Position numbers and translations under genes: made by a program
In this document: piece by piece, positions 43,214-53,546 of the stretch
Layout: each line of letters starts with the position of its first letter
Position numbering within the stretch: the first letter of the stretch is position 1
Origin: CAYJAD01 sp964371835
Lineage (GTDB): Bacteria; Desulfobacterota; Desulfovibrionia; Desulfovibrionales; Desulfovibrionaceae
Length of the DNA stretch: 64,000 bases
Reading direction: 5' to 3'
Assembly (NCBI GenBank): GCA_964371835.1
Contig: CAYJOP010000002.1
Span: 7,582 to 71,581, forward strand
The notes under the pieces: generated by a model
Databases searched by the model: none
What the model was told of the DNA's origin: nothing
What the model saw: the letters and a program-made list of their open reading frames with translations, nothing else

Positions 43214-45304
43214 TTAAGCTTTTACAGAGTTTACTTCTGCAAGGCGAGTTTCAAGTGCTTCTTTGCCTTCTGGGCTTGCAAGAATATAAGCAAGTCTTTC
43301 AACAAGTTCTTGGTCATATGCAGATGTATTTTCGCGTAGAATTTTTAATGCTACTTCTGTGGGAAGTCCTGCACGAAATGAGCGAGGACTTGCTATGGCG
43401 CAGAAAGTATTGATAATTCCAAGCATACGCCCATGTAGAGATATTTTATCCCCCAATAATTTGTTAGGGCTACCGCTACCATCAAGCCTTTCATTCATTT
43501 GTAATACAGCCGCAGGAACGGGGTTAGTAAACTCAATGGTACTCAAAATATTGTAAGCATACTCGGGTATTTTGGCAAGAATTGCTTGTTCCTCTTGAGT
43601 TAGTTTATCTGTTTTGGATAAAAGCTCACGAGGGACGAAAATCCTACCAATTTGTGAAAGAACCGCAGCTGTAGTTACAGTTTCTTTATCTTTTGGTTCC
43701 AGATTCATATTGTCAGCTAGCAGTTCAGCAAGTCTAGACATGAGGCTTGAGTGGCCTGCAAGATATGGGTCAACACCTTCGATAGTTCCAACCAAGGCTT
43801 CAATGGTGCTCATTTGCTGTTTGTTACGTTTTTCGCTGTTTTTGCGGAATTCTGTAATGTCTTGCATGGTTATAACTGCTGCATTAATATTTCCTGCTTC
43901 TATATCTTCAAATGGGAATAGTGTTGCACGGTACAGGCGATCTTCATCTCCAAGAGAGAGCGTGATTTCAATGGCCTTTGATGCATTAATTTTTGATACG
44001 TCTGAAATGGATTTTTGAATATATAAAGCTACATCTTCAGGCATAATATCGTGTAGATTGCAGTCATTAAGTTCTTGCTCAGTTTTGCCAATAATCATGG
44101 CAAAAGCGCGGTTTACAAGGTGTAGCTTTCCGCTAATGTCAACCATCATCAATCCCACATCAAGGGAAATGTTGATGCTATCTAATAAATGCTTCTGGCT
44201 TCTAATGACCTGATATAATTGTTTGAATTGTGCAGCAATGCTGCGTTCTTCACGTCCAATCATAATCCACCAAACAAGGGAAAATATAAGTAATACACTT
44301 AGGCAAAGGAATATGCCAGCACCATAAGTTAGGTTGAAGGCACGGTTTAAATGCGCATTAACAATGTCAGATGAGACTTCTTCAACAACCATCCAGCCCA
44401 TATTAGGAACAAGTATACCCAATGAATAAACTTGTCTTGTTCCATCAAAGGATTCACGCTCAGCAAATTCTATGCTCTTGGCAGTGGCTTCTAGCTGTAT
44501 GTTTTGCGGAATGGGCTGAGTACGGTCTGGGCGGGTTAACATCCATGTGCGGCCGTCATATTGTAAAATATTACTTTGAACTTCGCGTTGCTCAGATGAG
44601 CCGCTGGAGATGAAGTTTGCAAGCTGACCTGTAACAGGCATGCTAAGCAAAAGTGCTGCAACTGGTGCATCGCTAACACCGTCAGAAACAGCTGGTAGCA
44701 ATGGTGTAGCATAATCTAAAATCATGCCAGTGGATGATGAACGAACGGAGGCAAAATATGTTTTCCCACTTTTAGCAGAGCGTTGAACAGCAAGAATTTG
44801 CTCATTTTGCAATGGAGCTGGTCGAGCTAGTGAGGAGAGCAATGTTTTGCCACTAGGACTAACCAAGCGAGCATCATAAAGGCCATTGTACGACATGAAG
44901 TCAAGCAAGATGTTCCGCATCATAGGGATTTGCTCAGCTAAGAAGGCTAAATCTTCATCCAAAATGCTGCTAGCATTTGGGTCATTTAACATTGCTGCAT
45001 TTTGCTCATTCACAGTGGCTATATCTTGAGCAAAAAGGCGATATAATTCAGAATCACTCACTCTACGAGCCTGACTGTCAAGGCCAACTCCCCACAAACG
45101 AATGCTTTCTGCCGTAGCATCAGCATTTAGTTGTAGTCGCTCTTTTTGAGCAGCAAAGATGTCTTCTTTTTGTGCTGAGTAAAAAGTGTGACAAATTAAT
45201 GCCGTGACACCACAAAAAGCTAAAACTACTCCGCTAAACAAAATGAAGCGTGATTTTTTAGTAATTTTTTGAGTTTTGTGTAGTTCATTTGAGTCATTGT
45301 ACAT
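43214..45304 (-). CDS. Membrane sensor with PAS and degenerate HD-GYP domain (Lap operon, sensor 1)
   Basis: About 696 residues from ATG 45304, which has GGAG 6 bases upstream; Met codons at 45310, 45316 and 45349 are alternatives, the last overlapping lapG. Membrane segments near 19-41 and 325-347 enclose a periplasmic domain related to that of the 47253 protein. A PAS domain (about 370-480) and an HD-GYP-like domain (500-680) follow. There the HD pair is replaced by SQ (AAVLSQIGRIFVP), the later His ligands are lost, and GYP reads GSP. It is likely a binding or signalling rather than a catalytic domain, possibly for c-di-GMP. Confidence 0.8.
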   Translation of the reverse strand: MYNDSNELHKTQKITKKSRFILFSGVVLAFCGVTALICHTFYSAQKEDIFAAQKERLQLNADATAESIRLWGVGLDSQARRVSDSELYRLFAQDIATVNEQNAAMLNDPNASSILDEDLAFLAEQIPMMRNILLDFMSYNGLYDARLVSPSGKTLLSSLARPAPLQNEQILAVQRSAKSGKTYFASVRSSSTGMILDYATPLLPAVSDGVSDAPVAALLLSMPVTGQLANFISSGSSEQREVQSNILQYDGRTWMLTRPDRTQPIPQNIQLEATAKSIEFAERESFDGTRQVYSLGILVPNMGWMVVEEVSSDIVNAHLNRAFNLTYGAGIFLCLSVLLIFSLVWWIMIGREERSIAAQFKQLYQVIRSQKHLLDSINISLDVGLMMVDISGKLHLVNRAFAMIIGKTEQELNDCNLHDIMPEDVALYIQKSISDVSKINASKAIEITLSLGDEDRLYRATLFPFEDIEAGNINAAVITMQDITEFRKNSEKRNKQQMSTIEALVGTIEGVDPYLAGHSSLMSRLAELLADNMNLEPKDKETVTTAAVLSQIGRIFVPRELLSKTDKLTQEEQAILAKIPEYAYNILSTIEFTNPVPAAVLQMNERLDGSGSPNKLLGDKISLHGRMLGIINTFCAIASPRSFRAGLPTEVALKILRENTSAYDQELVERLAYILASPEGKEALETRLAEVNSVKA

Positions 45305-45321
45305 AGCCATCTCCATGGGTT

Positions 45322-45996
45322 TTATTTTTTGGGCATTACATGCATCCATCTATTTTTCTCATTAACTGAGTACTGTGGAATATAGTTTCGTATTCTTGAG
45401 TGCGAGAGTACGTTTTTTGAAATATTGTCAAGGATAAAAATATCTTCATCAATGTAAACTGCAAGTATGGCGTGAGCTAAATTTAAAATTGTATCCTTTA
45501 CTACTATAATTCGCATTTGTTCCATAGGAACACCAAGAGCTCTTAGAGTGAAGTATTTTACAATGGCGTAATCTTCGCAATCGCCTGAATTTTTTCTGAA
45601 TTCATAAGGTGCAGCCCAGTAATCAAGGGCTTTATAAACATGCTTATCTTGCTTGTATGGCCATTGATTCCAAAAAGAATTAACAATTTTTATTTGTGTG
45701 ATTAGTGGTTTGCCGTCGACTTTAGCTTTAAATTGCTCCCAAGTTGTACCACCATTAAGCTTAAAACCGTCCACTAAAATTTTATTTTGAGCGTTTTTAT
45801 CCAAGACTTTAAGCCATTGAGGTAGGGCTTTTAGAGGGCCTCTAAACTCAATTGAACCAAATAATCTTATTTTTGCAGGCTTTTTTTCTGCACCATACAC
45901 TGTTTGCCATGAACTAAATACAAATAAAATACTTATGGCAAGGGCAACTAGCCTTTTAAATAAGGCAGATGGTAGTATGTGCATAGGGTTTGCCAT
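45322..45996 (-). CDS. lapG: LapG-type periplasmic cysteine protease
   Basis: A 224-residue bacterial transglutaminase-like cysteine protease. Signal peptide 1-36, then the catalytic triad: Cys140 in SGDCEDYA, His175 in NLAHAILAV and Asp190 in FILDN. LapG cuts giant adhesins near their N-terminus and releases them from the outer membrane when c-di-GMP is low; the receptor LapD otherwise holds it. No LapD gene is present, but two membrane sensors flank this gene. The stop lies 17 bp before sensor 1. Confidence 0.93.
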   Translation of the reverse strand: MANPMHILPSALFKRLVALAISILFVFSSWQTVYGAEKKPAKIRLFGSIEFRGPLKALPQWLKVLDKNAQNKILVDGFKLNGGTTWEQFKAKVDGKPLITQIKIVNSFWNQWPYKQDKHVYKALDYWAAPYEFRKNSGDCEDYAIVKYFTLRALGVPMEQMRIIVVKDTILNLAHAILAVYIDEDIFILDNISKNVLSHSRIRNYIPQYSVNEKNRWMHVMPKK

Positions 45997-46007
45997 TTGG
46001 TTACTTC

Positions 46008-47237
46008 TTATATATTTTCTGCATGCATGCTTTTTTGATAATTTTCATAAGCTTTGAAAATTGCTTTAATATTCTTCACAGTTTGGGTTTTAGAGTCATA
46101 CTTATTAAGTATAGTTTGTCTGGCATTATCTCTAATGGATTGCATTTGAGATCCGCTTTCCAATAAGCCAATAATGGATTTTGCAAGATTATCTGCATTA
46201 TTAAGATCATACAAGAAACCATTTTCACCATGTCTGATAACTTCGCGCACAGGCTCTGTGTCACCAGCAAGAACTAAACAACCGCAGCTCATGGCCTCAA
46301 ATATACCAGTGGATAAAGACTGCGGTGCAGTTAAAAAGACGTGGGCATTGGATGCTTGCAGCATCAAACGATACTCTTTATAAGGTCTAAAGCCCATAAT
46401 ATGCACACGCCTTTGGTCTATGGCAAATTTTTCGTTCAGTAGTTTAATCCAAGTATCTTTATGAGTGCCCATTTCATGAGAACCAGCCATAACAATCACA
46501 TGACAATTGGGCCGCTCCTCAAGAATTTGCGGAATACTGTTTAAGAACTGGGGGAAATTTCGTTTTGTATCAACGCTACGCCCAGAAAAGGTAACAAGTT
46601 CATCTACATGGCTCAAGTCGAAATCATCAATAACAAATTTTTGATTTTTCAAGGGAGAAAAAAAGCTAGCGTCTACACCCTCATGAAGAACTTTGATTTT
46701 TGATGCTATACTGTCAGGATAAAGTGACTTTTGCCAACTGGTAGAAGTAAAATTCATTTGACTGTAATGTAATGAGCTCCATTGAAAAAGGTTTCGGACC
46801 CTGTCAGGTGAAAAGTTCATGGTTGGAAAATTTGCACCAGACCTAAGCGTAGTTAGTGTACTGCCAGAGGTGTGATAACCATCAGCATAGGTTGCAAGAA
46901 AAACATTGGGAAAAACGTCTTTTACATAAAGGCTGCAACCGTAACCTGCACTGCTAATAATAAGATCAGGTGTAAAACCAGAGTTTTTAAGATGCACTAA
47001 TGCATTCGCTATTTGTGTAGCTCTCCTAACGGACTTAATTGCGTCCATTTCCCCACGATCAGCAACGTATGCAATTTGTGGTATGGAAATCAGTATTCTC
47101 TTTACCCCAGGTATGCGCACATCACGGCGAGAACGGTCAGTGACAAAAATAACTTTATTATTTTTGTCGGCGGCCAAATGAGTAGCCGTGTAGCGAAATG
47201 GCCCAGGAAAGCTCAGTGGTAAAAAAAGTATTTTCAT
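46008..47237 (-). CDS. Glycosyltransferase, group 1 (GT4) type
   Basis: A 409-residue GT-B enzyme. The C-terminal half has the donor-site pattern FEAMSCGCLVLAGDTEPVRE and ENGFLYDLNNADNLAKSI. The N-terminal Rossmann part begins MKILFLPLSFPGPF. No membrane segment. It lies between the two sensors in the Lap-like operon, 11 bp before lapG. A role in glycosylating the exported adhesin is inferred only from this position. Confidence 0.85.
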   Translation of the reverse strand: MKILFLPLSFPGPFRYTATHLAADKNNKVIFVTDRSRRDVRIPGVKRILISIPQIAYVADRGEMDAIKSVRRATQIANALVHLKNSGFTPDLIISSAGYGCSLYVKDVFPNVFLATYADGYHTSGSTLTTLRSGANFPTMNFSPDRVRNLFQWSSLHYSQMNFTSTSWQKSLYPDSIASKIKVLHEGVDASFFSPLKNQKFVIDDFDLSHVDELVTFSGRSVDTKRNFPQFLNSIPQILEERPNCHVIVMAGSHEMGTHKDTWIKLLNEKFAIDQRRVHIMGFRPYKEYRLMLQASNAHVFLTAPQSLSTGIFEAMSCGCLVLAGDTEPVREVIRHGENGFLYDLNNADNLAKSIIGLLESGSQMQSIRDNARQTILNKYDSKTQTVKNIKAIFKAYENYQKSMHAENI

Positions 47238-47252
47238 GCAAATTTTCCAGCT

Positions 47253-49325
47253 TTAGAGCTTGTCATTTTGAAGCTTTACTACAAAGTCCTTGCCCTCATC
47301 GGTGGATGTAAAAATAATCAATGCTTTAAGGACATTAATGTCATATAAATGTTTATCTTTTTGTAAAATTTGCAAAGCGTCCACCAATGTTTGACCTTCA
47401 CGGTAGGTACGAGGGCGCATAATAGCACAAAAAGAGTTAGTTACATGCAAAATTCGAGCTGGCAGACTAATTTGCTCAGCAATCAATTTGTTTGGATAAC
47501 CGCTACCATCCATGTTTTCATACATTTGCATAATGGTTTCTTGAACAGGCAAACCAAAGTCAAAGTCAGCTAGTATTTCACTAGTTATCAAAACGTGGGT
47601 TTGTAAGGTTGCACGCTCTTCGTTCGTTAATGCACCTTCTTTATTGAGTAATTGCTTTGGTAAGCTTATCATACCCATTTGACTTAAAGAAGCAGCCATT
47701 CGTATGGTTTTACGTTCTTGTTTACTGCACTTTAGCTTAAGAGAGAGTTTTTCAGAAAGCTCGCTCATAGCTTGTGAGTGTCCTCTAAGATATGGGTTAA
47801 CAAGTCCTACTGACATGCTAAGTACTTGTATTAATTTATCAATTCTAGCTTGCTCTGCTTCACGTTCTTCAACCATTTTGGTGGTATCACGATATACAGC
47901 TACAACACCGCTTAAATCAGCGCTTTGACCAAAGTATGGGGTGTAAACGCCTTGCCAATACACGTCCTTGCCCTTGATGGTTAATTTTTCTTCAAAGTCA
48001 AAAATACTTTCAGATTTTATCACGTTATCAAAATGATTTTGCAATTTTTCTGCGGCATCAGGATGCAAAATACTTCCCATCTTAAATCCAAGAATAGCTT
48101 CTTCGTCATGATGAACCATTTTGCCAAAACTAGGGTTTGAATAGCGAATATTGCCCAAAGTATCTGTTAGTACAACCCCATCAGTCAAGGTTGAGTTAAT
48201 ACTATCTATAATCTGTTGTTGGGTGCTAACGTTTTCAGACAACTTGCGCATGTCTTCTTCAACTTTGCGTTCGTGGCGACCAACCAAAAACCACCAGCAA
48301 GCCCAGAGTAGAAAACCAGAAACAACAATGGCACCGATTACAAAAATAATCATAAAATTACGGAAATTAGAGTAGAAATTTTCTGCAATATGTGCTGGTT
48401 CTTCATGTGTGATTATAAAATTATGCCCATCTACAGGTACGCCTAAAGAGTAAACTGATTTACCATCAGGTAATTTACGTTTCATTATAGGCATACTGCG
48501 ACCAGCAGGCGCATTCCAACCTTCAAAGGGAATAATATTGCCAGTAGCTAGGTCAAGAAACTGAAGTTCTTCCTTGGTGGAAACATCCCATTGGAAAATT
48601 CTATATGGCGTATCTTTGGACTCAGAACCCATGAGTCCTCTAAGAGTTCTTGAAAATGGAATTTCCAATGGAATTTCTGCTAAAAGTACAGCCACAGGAA
48701 CATCTTTTGGTAACTCAGTGTAGTCTGGTGGAAAAATAGGATAACTCATGGTAGCGGATAAACCAGAAGAACTATTTTTTGCAGTTGAAAAATTAGGTTT
48801 ACCAGTGTTAACAGTTGAGTCAATTAAATATTTTTGTTCATCACTGATTTTTTCATCATAATTTTCAGTTGTTATTAAATTTTTGTGGTCAGCGCTCCAA
48901 ATGCCGCCACCAGAAAAATGTGATTCTTGATTGAAAGTGGCTAGTAGCTTTGTGATAATATTTCGTACATTATCAAGATCATGCTGGTTGCTTGGTATCA
49001 TGCCACCAAGTTGACTTGTGGTATTGTTATAATCACCTTGTTCCTTGGCATAGAGCATAGCTTCTGTGCAAAACAAGCGAATCATATCTCTATCGACAAA
49101 ACGATTGGTATTTGACAAAACTGTACTAAACCACAGGTTTAAATTGTCAGCCTTTCCTTTTGCATTGGATGTAAGGGTGATGGTGAGGTTTTTTTCCATG
49201 GTTTCTGCCACATAATTTGTGGTATAAACAGCAAACATGGAAGTAATACCTAGCATGATTATTAATAGTAAAACAATCAACCAAAAACTACGATAATGAA
49301 CTCTACTCGTAAAGTCTTGAAACAT
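47253..49325 (-). CDS. Membrane sensor with PAS and degenerate HD-GYP domain (Lap operon, sensor 2)
   Basis: A 690-residue paralogue of the 43214 protein. Membrane segments near 13-34 and 328-350, periplasmic domain between, PAS (about 370-490, ending VVAVYRDTTKMVEERE) and an HD-GYP-like domain (500-680). HD is again SQ (AASLSQMGMISLP near 545), but TH in LQTHVLITSEIL and DGSGYPNKL are kept; HHE is MYE. It starts 6 bp after the HlyD gene. Together with sensor 1 and LapG it may form an inside-out switch that uses this domain in place of LapD. Confidence 0.8.
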   Translation of the reverse strand: MFQDFTSRVHYRSFWLIVLLLIIMLGITSMFAVYTTNYVAETMEKNLTITLTSNAKGKADNLNLWFSTVLSNTNRFVDRDMIRLFCTEAMLYAKEQGDYNNTTSQLGGMIPSNQHDLDNVRNIITKLLATFNQESHFSGGGIWSADHKNLITTENYDEKISDEQKYLIDSTVNTGKPNFSTAKNSSSGLSATMSYPIFPPDYTELPKDVPVAVLLAEIPLEIPFSRTLRGLMGSESKDTPYRIFQWDVSTKEELQFLDLATGNIIPFEGWNAPAGRSMPIMKRKLPDGKSVYSLGVPVDGHNFIITHEEPAHIAENFYSNFRNFMIIFVIGAIVVSGFLLWACWWFLVGRHERKVEEDMRKLSENVSTQQQIIDSINSTLTDGVVLTDTLGNIRYSNPSFGKMVHHDEEAILGFKMGSILHPDAAEKLQNHFDNVIKSESIFDFEEKLTIKGKDVYWQGVYTPYFGQSADLSGVVAVYRDTTKMVEEREAEQARIDKLIQVLSMSVGLVNPYLRGHSQAMSELSEKLSLKLKCSKQERKTIRMAASLSQMGMISLPKQLLNKEGALTNEERATLQTHVLITSEILADFDFGLPVQETIMQMYENMDGSGYPNKLIAEQISLPARILHVTNSFCAIMRPRTYREGQTLVDALQILQKDKHLYDINVLKALIIFTSTDEGKDFVVKLQNDKL

Positions 49326-49331
49326 TCAATT

Positions 49332-50777
49332 CTACCTTTCGCGTAATGCGTTTTGTTGTGCCTTTAGGATGGGCTTTAATATGTAATCAAGGATTGTTTT
49401 TTGCCCTGTCAAAATATCTGCTGTGGCGGTCATGCCAGGAATAATTGGAAGGACTTCACCGCGATATAAAATGCTTGTTTTATGAGTACGCAACTTGGCA
49501 AGGTAAAAAACTTCACCTTGTTTATCTTCAATGGTGTCAGCACTAATTTGCTCAAGAACACCCTCAAGACCACCATAAACACCAAAATCATAGGCTGAAA
49601 ATTTTAGCATGGCTTTTTGGTCTGGATGCAAAAATGCCACGTCTGATGGTCTAACCCTTACCTCAACAAGCAATGTGTCGTCCATGGGAACAATTTCCAT
49701 GATGGGTTCACCAGGGCGCACAACACCGCCTAAAGTATTGAGGTGAATTTGCTTGATAATTCCGTCAACAGGTGAGCGAACAACAGTACGCGTGACTCTG
49801 TCACTACCAGCAGAGAGTGTTTCTTTAAGCGAGTTTAGCTCGTTGCGACGCTCGTTAATTTCTTCAGTAATGGCAGCATCAAGCTCAGCTTCACGAAAGG
49901 TGATACGTTGTAAAGCCTCCTCAGCAGCAGCTTGTGATTTAGGTATGGCAACGGTTAATCCCTCAAGCTCGCCTTCAAGGTTTGCAACTTCTTGTTCAAG
50001 ATTTAAAAATTCTATGCGTGAATAGTTTTTGCGCTCAAGCAGTGGAAGCACAGTATTGCGCTGCTCAATGGCTAAAGCAAGATTACGGTCCACAGCGCGC
50101 TTACGGGCTTGCTGTTCTTCAATTTCGCTTAAGCGTTGTTCATACTGAGATTGCAGTAAAACAATTTCACTTTCACGCTGAAGTTGACGAGCGGCCATAA
50201 TGGATTTTTGGTCATCAATAACTTGTGGTGCTTCGTTAATAATATCATCAGGAAATATAGGTTCTGTTTTGTTAAGCTCAGCCTCAAGGCGTATGATGGC
50301 GGCTGTATTTTCAAGCGATTTGCTAAGCGCATCTCTATATGTACTGGCTGCCATTTCGTTGTCAATGCGAGCAAGAGGCATGCCCTTAGTAATTGTTTGT
50401 CCTTCGCGCACCATAACTTCTTGTAATATGCCACCCTCAAGGTTTTGGATAATTTGGTTGCGCTGAGATGAAATAACCTTACCCTCTGCGCGCGTTACTT
50501 CGTCCACTTCAGCCCATGCAGCCCATAGTATAAAGATAAAGATAAAAAGTCCTGTGGCAAAAGAAAGCATGCGTGCTTGTGCAGAGGGTTTGCGTTGCAT
50601 TGCAGCCTCAACTACATCAGCATAAGCTAGCTCAGAAGTATCAAGCTTGTGTGGTTCTGGATTATTTTTGCCGAACAAAATATCTTTAATAGTAATAAAA
50701 ATCTGCTTTATGGAAAAGTCTTCACTACTTTCATGTGGTTGCTGGGGAGCTGGTGCTTTGTTATTTTCTTGTTGCAT
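49332..50777 (-). CDS. Type I secretion membrane-fusion protein (HlyD/LapC type)
   Basis: A 481-residue adaptor: cytosolic N-terminus, one membrane segment near 67-88 (FATGLFIFIFILWAAWAEVD), lipoyl/barrel half motif VISSQRNQIIQNLEGGILQE, a long coiled coil (about 170-330), and the closing half (VVRSPVDGIIKQIHLNTLGG). It bridges the ABC transporter to the TolC-type channel. A long N-terminal extension of about 65 residues is present. It follows the ABC gene by 31 bp. Confidence 0.95.
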   Translation of the reverse strand: MQQENNKAPAPQQPHESSEDFSIKQIFITIKDILFGKNNPEPHKLDTSELAYADVVEAAMQRKPSAQARMLSFATGLFIFIFILWAAWAEVDEVTRAEGKVISSQRNQIIQNLEGGILQEVMVREGQTITKGMPLARIDNEMAASTYRDALSKSLENTAAIIRLEAELNKTEPIFPDDIINEAPQVIDDQKSIMAARQLQRESEIVLLQSQYEQRLSEIEEQQARKRAVDRNLALAIEQRNTVLPLLERKNYSRIEFLNLEQEVANLEGELEGLTVAIPKSQAAAEEALQRITFREAELDAAITEEINERRNELNSLKETLSAGSDRVTRTVVRSPVDGIIKQIHLNTLGGVVRPGEPIMEIVPMDDTLLVEVRVRPSDVAFLHPDQKAMLKFSAYDFGVYGGLEGVLEQISADTIEDKQGEVFYLAKLRTHKTSILYRGEVLPIIPGMTATADILTGQKTILDYILKPILKAQQNALRER

Positions 50778-50808
50778 ACATTCACCTTAAATTATTCACT
50801 TTATGTTA

Positions 50809-53361
50809 TTAGCCTGCCACAGAAGCAGAGCTTTGTTTGTTTTTAAGAGCCATGGAAGATAAGCGTAATTTTTCTACAATTTCGTCCTTTGGACCATCTG
50901 CGACAATGCGTCCACCGTCCATAACAATAAGTCTGTCCACCATTTTAAGCATGCTCATGCGGTGGGTAACTAAAATGAAAGTTTTATTTTTAATAATTTG
51001 GCTAAGACGATTTTGCACAGCTTGCTCAGAAGTTGTGTCCATATTACTGGTTGGTTCGTCAAATATTAGCACTTCTGGGTCTCGCACAAGGGCTCTTGCA
51101 AGACCAATGGCTTGACGCTGCCCACCAGAAAGTGACTTGCCCTGCTCACCAACTTGAGCACCAAACCCCTCAGGATTGGTACGAATAAACTCAATGGCAC
51201 CTGATAAACTAGCAGCCCTAATGGTGCGTAAATCATTAACACTTGGGTCGCCAAGTACAATATTATCCCTAATGCTACCGTAAAAAAGAACAGTATCTTG
51301 TGGAGCAAAGCCAACTCGTGTACGAAGTTCTGCACCAGCAAGTTGCCTAATGTCAACCCCACCAAATTTAACAGCACCTTCTTTTGGTTGATATAAACCA
51401 ATTAGTAGGCGAATAAGAGTTGACTTACCAGAACCCATACGCCCAATAATACCAACTTTTTCACCTTCATTAATGTGCAAAGACACATTGTCAATGGAAG
51501 TTCTAGCAGCAAAAGGATAAGTAAAACTTACATTTTCAAAAGTAAAGGATGACTCAAGCGGACCAAAGTCAACTGTGGCTTGAGATTGTCTATCCTCTGA
51601 AGGCAACGACATAAGAATGTTAAGAGCATCCAGTGAAATGCGTGAGTTTTGAAATCTTGATATAAGTCCAGCTAGCTGCATAAGTGGGGCCATGGCGCGC
51701 CCTGCTAAGATATTACTGCCAATGAGCCCACCCATGGTTAGTGTGCCTCCGGCAATAAGATATACACCCCAAACTACCATGGCCACAGTGACAAATTGTG
51801 TAACAAATATTGAAAAACCAACGGCTAGTGAACCATATTTTTTTGTTTCAGCATTGGCTTGGGCGGAGTTTTCAACTACGTTTTCCCAAACTCTTTGCAT
51901 GCGGTTTTCACCTTGACAACACTTAATAGTTTCAAGACCATTGACCATTTCCGTTAGCAATGCATTTTTGTGCATACTTTGGGCATAGCTTTTTTCTGCT
52001 GCTTTTTTGGCAAGGTTTTGCAAAAGAAAACCTGCACCAAACATTATTGGCATGGCAAAAAGCGGCAATAGCACCAAGGGTCCACCAATAAAACTTAAAC
52101 AAATCAAAAATAGTATGAGGAATGGCAAATCAATACATGAAAGTAAGGTTGATGAGGAGAAGAACTCACGCAACGCTTCAAATTCACGCACATTGTTAAC
52201 TAAAGCCCCTGTGGATTCTGGCTTGTGGTCAAGCTGCATGGTTAGCACCTTATCCACTAACATGCTAGAAATAACAACGTCAGCATTGCGGCCAGCTGTA
52301 TCAACAAAGTAGTTGCGCAAGGTTCTTAGTAAAAAATCAAAACCATAGGCAATAATAATGCCGATGGCTAACACCCACAATGTTTCAAAGGCATGGTTTG
52401 GAACAACACGGTCATAAACGTTCATTACAAATAGCGGACTACCAAGCGCAATAAAATTTATAACTATACTAGCAAATGCAGCATGGCGGTAGATGGGGGC
52501 GTAATGCTTAAGCGCATTCCAAAACCAACGCTTACCTGATTCTTTTCTAAAGGTGTCAATGCGTTTGTCAGATTTTTTTTCCACTGTGCCAAAAACGGCA
52601 TATCCTGTGTATTCAGAAGCTAAACTGCCAATGCTAACCTGTTGTGGATCTTCCCCAGACTCAGGAAAAACAACAGTTGCAATTTGCTTAGAATAAGCTG
52701 TAAGAACGCAAGATCTATTGTTTTCTAACAATAAAATACAAGGCAAGGTCATGGGTGAAATTTCTGAAATAGTGGCGCGAGGCATTATTCTAGCTTGCAA
52801 CCCAGCCCTAGATGCCGCACGAATACACTCACCAGGAGTAGCTTCACCAACTCCTGTAAGGCCCGAGTATAAAAATTGTGGTGAAATTGTTTTACCACGA
52901 AAGCGCAATAAGGAACTTAGGCTTCTTAGTAAAGGTGGTATATAGTCTACTTCAGAAGGTGCCAACTGTGAAAAAACTTCTTTATATATGGCATCAGGAT
53001 CTGCTTGATCAATAGTTTTTTCAGGCATGCTTGCTTCTTTAGCCTGCACGTCCTTAGATGGCTGTGTGTCAGCTGAGTTGTTAGAATTTTGCGGGACGCT
53101 TGCAGATGGTGTTGCTACACTTTGCAAAGTCTCATTGTTGGTATGCGCTTGCTGAGCCTGAACAGAACCTTCGGTGGCTAGCTTGGCATTAGTAGAAATA
53201 GTATTTTGTTCAGATTTGTTTTCAGCAAAATTTGTTGCTTTAGGTTGTATTAAATCGCTGGGGCTTTTAGAAATAATGTCTTCAAAGATAATGCTTCCAT
53301 TGTTAATATTATCAATGGATTTGGTGTTGTTTTGCATGTCATCAGTGTTGTTTTTAGACAT
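50809..53361 (-). CDS. Type I secretion ABC transporter (LapB/HlyB type)
   Basis: About 850 residues from ATG 53361, with AAAGGGC upstream. A disordered Gln/Asn-rich N-terminus (1-120), a C39-like domain (about 130-270) without the catalytic Cys, six membrane segments (about 290-580) and an ABC domain (620-840) with GRMGSGKSTL, LSGGQRQAIGLARAL and VLIFDEPTSNMD. A degenerate C39 domain is typical of exporters of uncleaved RTX proteins and giant adhesins. The long N-terminal tail is unusual. Confidence 0.95.
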   Translation of the reverse strand: MSKNNTDDMQNNTKSIDNINNGSIIFEDIISKSPSDLIQPKATNFAENKSEQNTISTNAKLATEGSVQAQQAHTNNETLQSVATPSASVPQNSNNSADTQPSKDVQAKEASMPEKTIDQADPDAIYKEVFSQLAPSEVDYIPPLLRSLSSLLRFRGKTISPQFLYSGLTGVGEATPGECIRAASRAGLQARIMPRATISEISPMTLPCILLLENNRSCVLTAYSKQIATVVFPESGEDPQQVSIGSLASEYTGYAVFGTVEKKSDKRIDTFRKESGKRWFWNALKHYAPIYRHAAFASIVINFIALGSPLFVMNVYDRVVPNHAFETLWVLAIGIIIAYGFDFLLRTLRNYFVDTAGRNADVVISSMLVDKVLTMQLDHKPESTGALVNNVREFEALREFFSSSTLLSCIDLPFLILFLICLSFIGGPLVLLPLFAMPIMFGAGFLLQNLAKKAAEKSYAQSMHKNALLTEMVNGLETIKCCQGENRMQRVWENVVENSAQANAETKKYGSLAVGFSIFVTQFVTVAMVVWGVYLIAGGTLTMGGLIGSNILAGRAMAPLMQLAGLISRFQNSRISLDALNILMSLPSEDRQSQATVDFGPLESSFTFENVSFTYPFAARTSIDNVSLHINEGEKVGIIGRMGSGKSTLIRLLIGLYQPKEGAVKFGGVDIRQLAGAELRTRVGFAPQDTVLFYGSIRDNIVLGDPSVNDLRTIRAASLSGAIEFIRTNPEGFGAQVGEQGKSLSGGQRQAIGLARALVRDPEVLIFDEPTSNMDTTSEQAVQNRLSQIIKNKTFILVTHRMSMLKMVDRLIVMDGGRIVADGPKDEIVEKLRLSSMALKNKQSSASVAG

Positions 53362-53498
53362 AGGATGCCCTTTGGCAAATGGTAAAGTGTCAGGGCTTAA
53401 AGGTAAGAACAAATTATGTGTTTGTCAACTGTGATAGCGTAGTGATAAAGCTATTTCTATGGCAAACTAATGAATATATAAACATTATTTGTGACTTG

Positions 53499-53531
53499 AA
53501 GGCCTTGCGGTTAACCGCAAGGCCTTTTTGT
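53499..53531. terminator. Perfect palindromic hairpin between the TolC and ABC genes
   Basis: AAGGCCTTGCGG (53499-53510) and CCGCAAGGCCTT (53515-53526) form a 12-bp GC-rich stem with a TTAA loop. The T-run follows it on the plus strand only, while both genes are read leftward. It may set an expression step between the channel gene and the rest of the operon, or protect mRNA ends. The interval 53362-53546 holds nothing else. Confidence 0.6.
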
Positions 53532-53546
53532 TGTTAGTTGGCAATA

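Noticed and set aside
43214..49325. Reading the two HD-GYP-like proteins as active c-di-GMP phosphodiesterases
   Set aside because: Both lack the HD metal pair (SQ instead) and further His ligands, so hydrolysis is unlikely.
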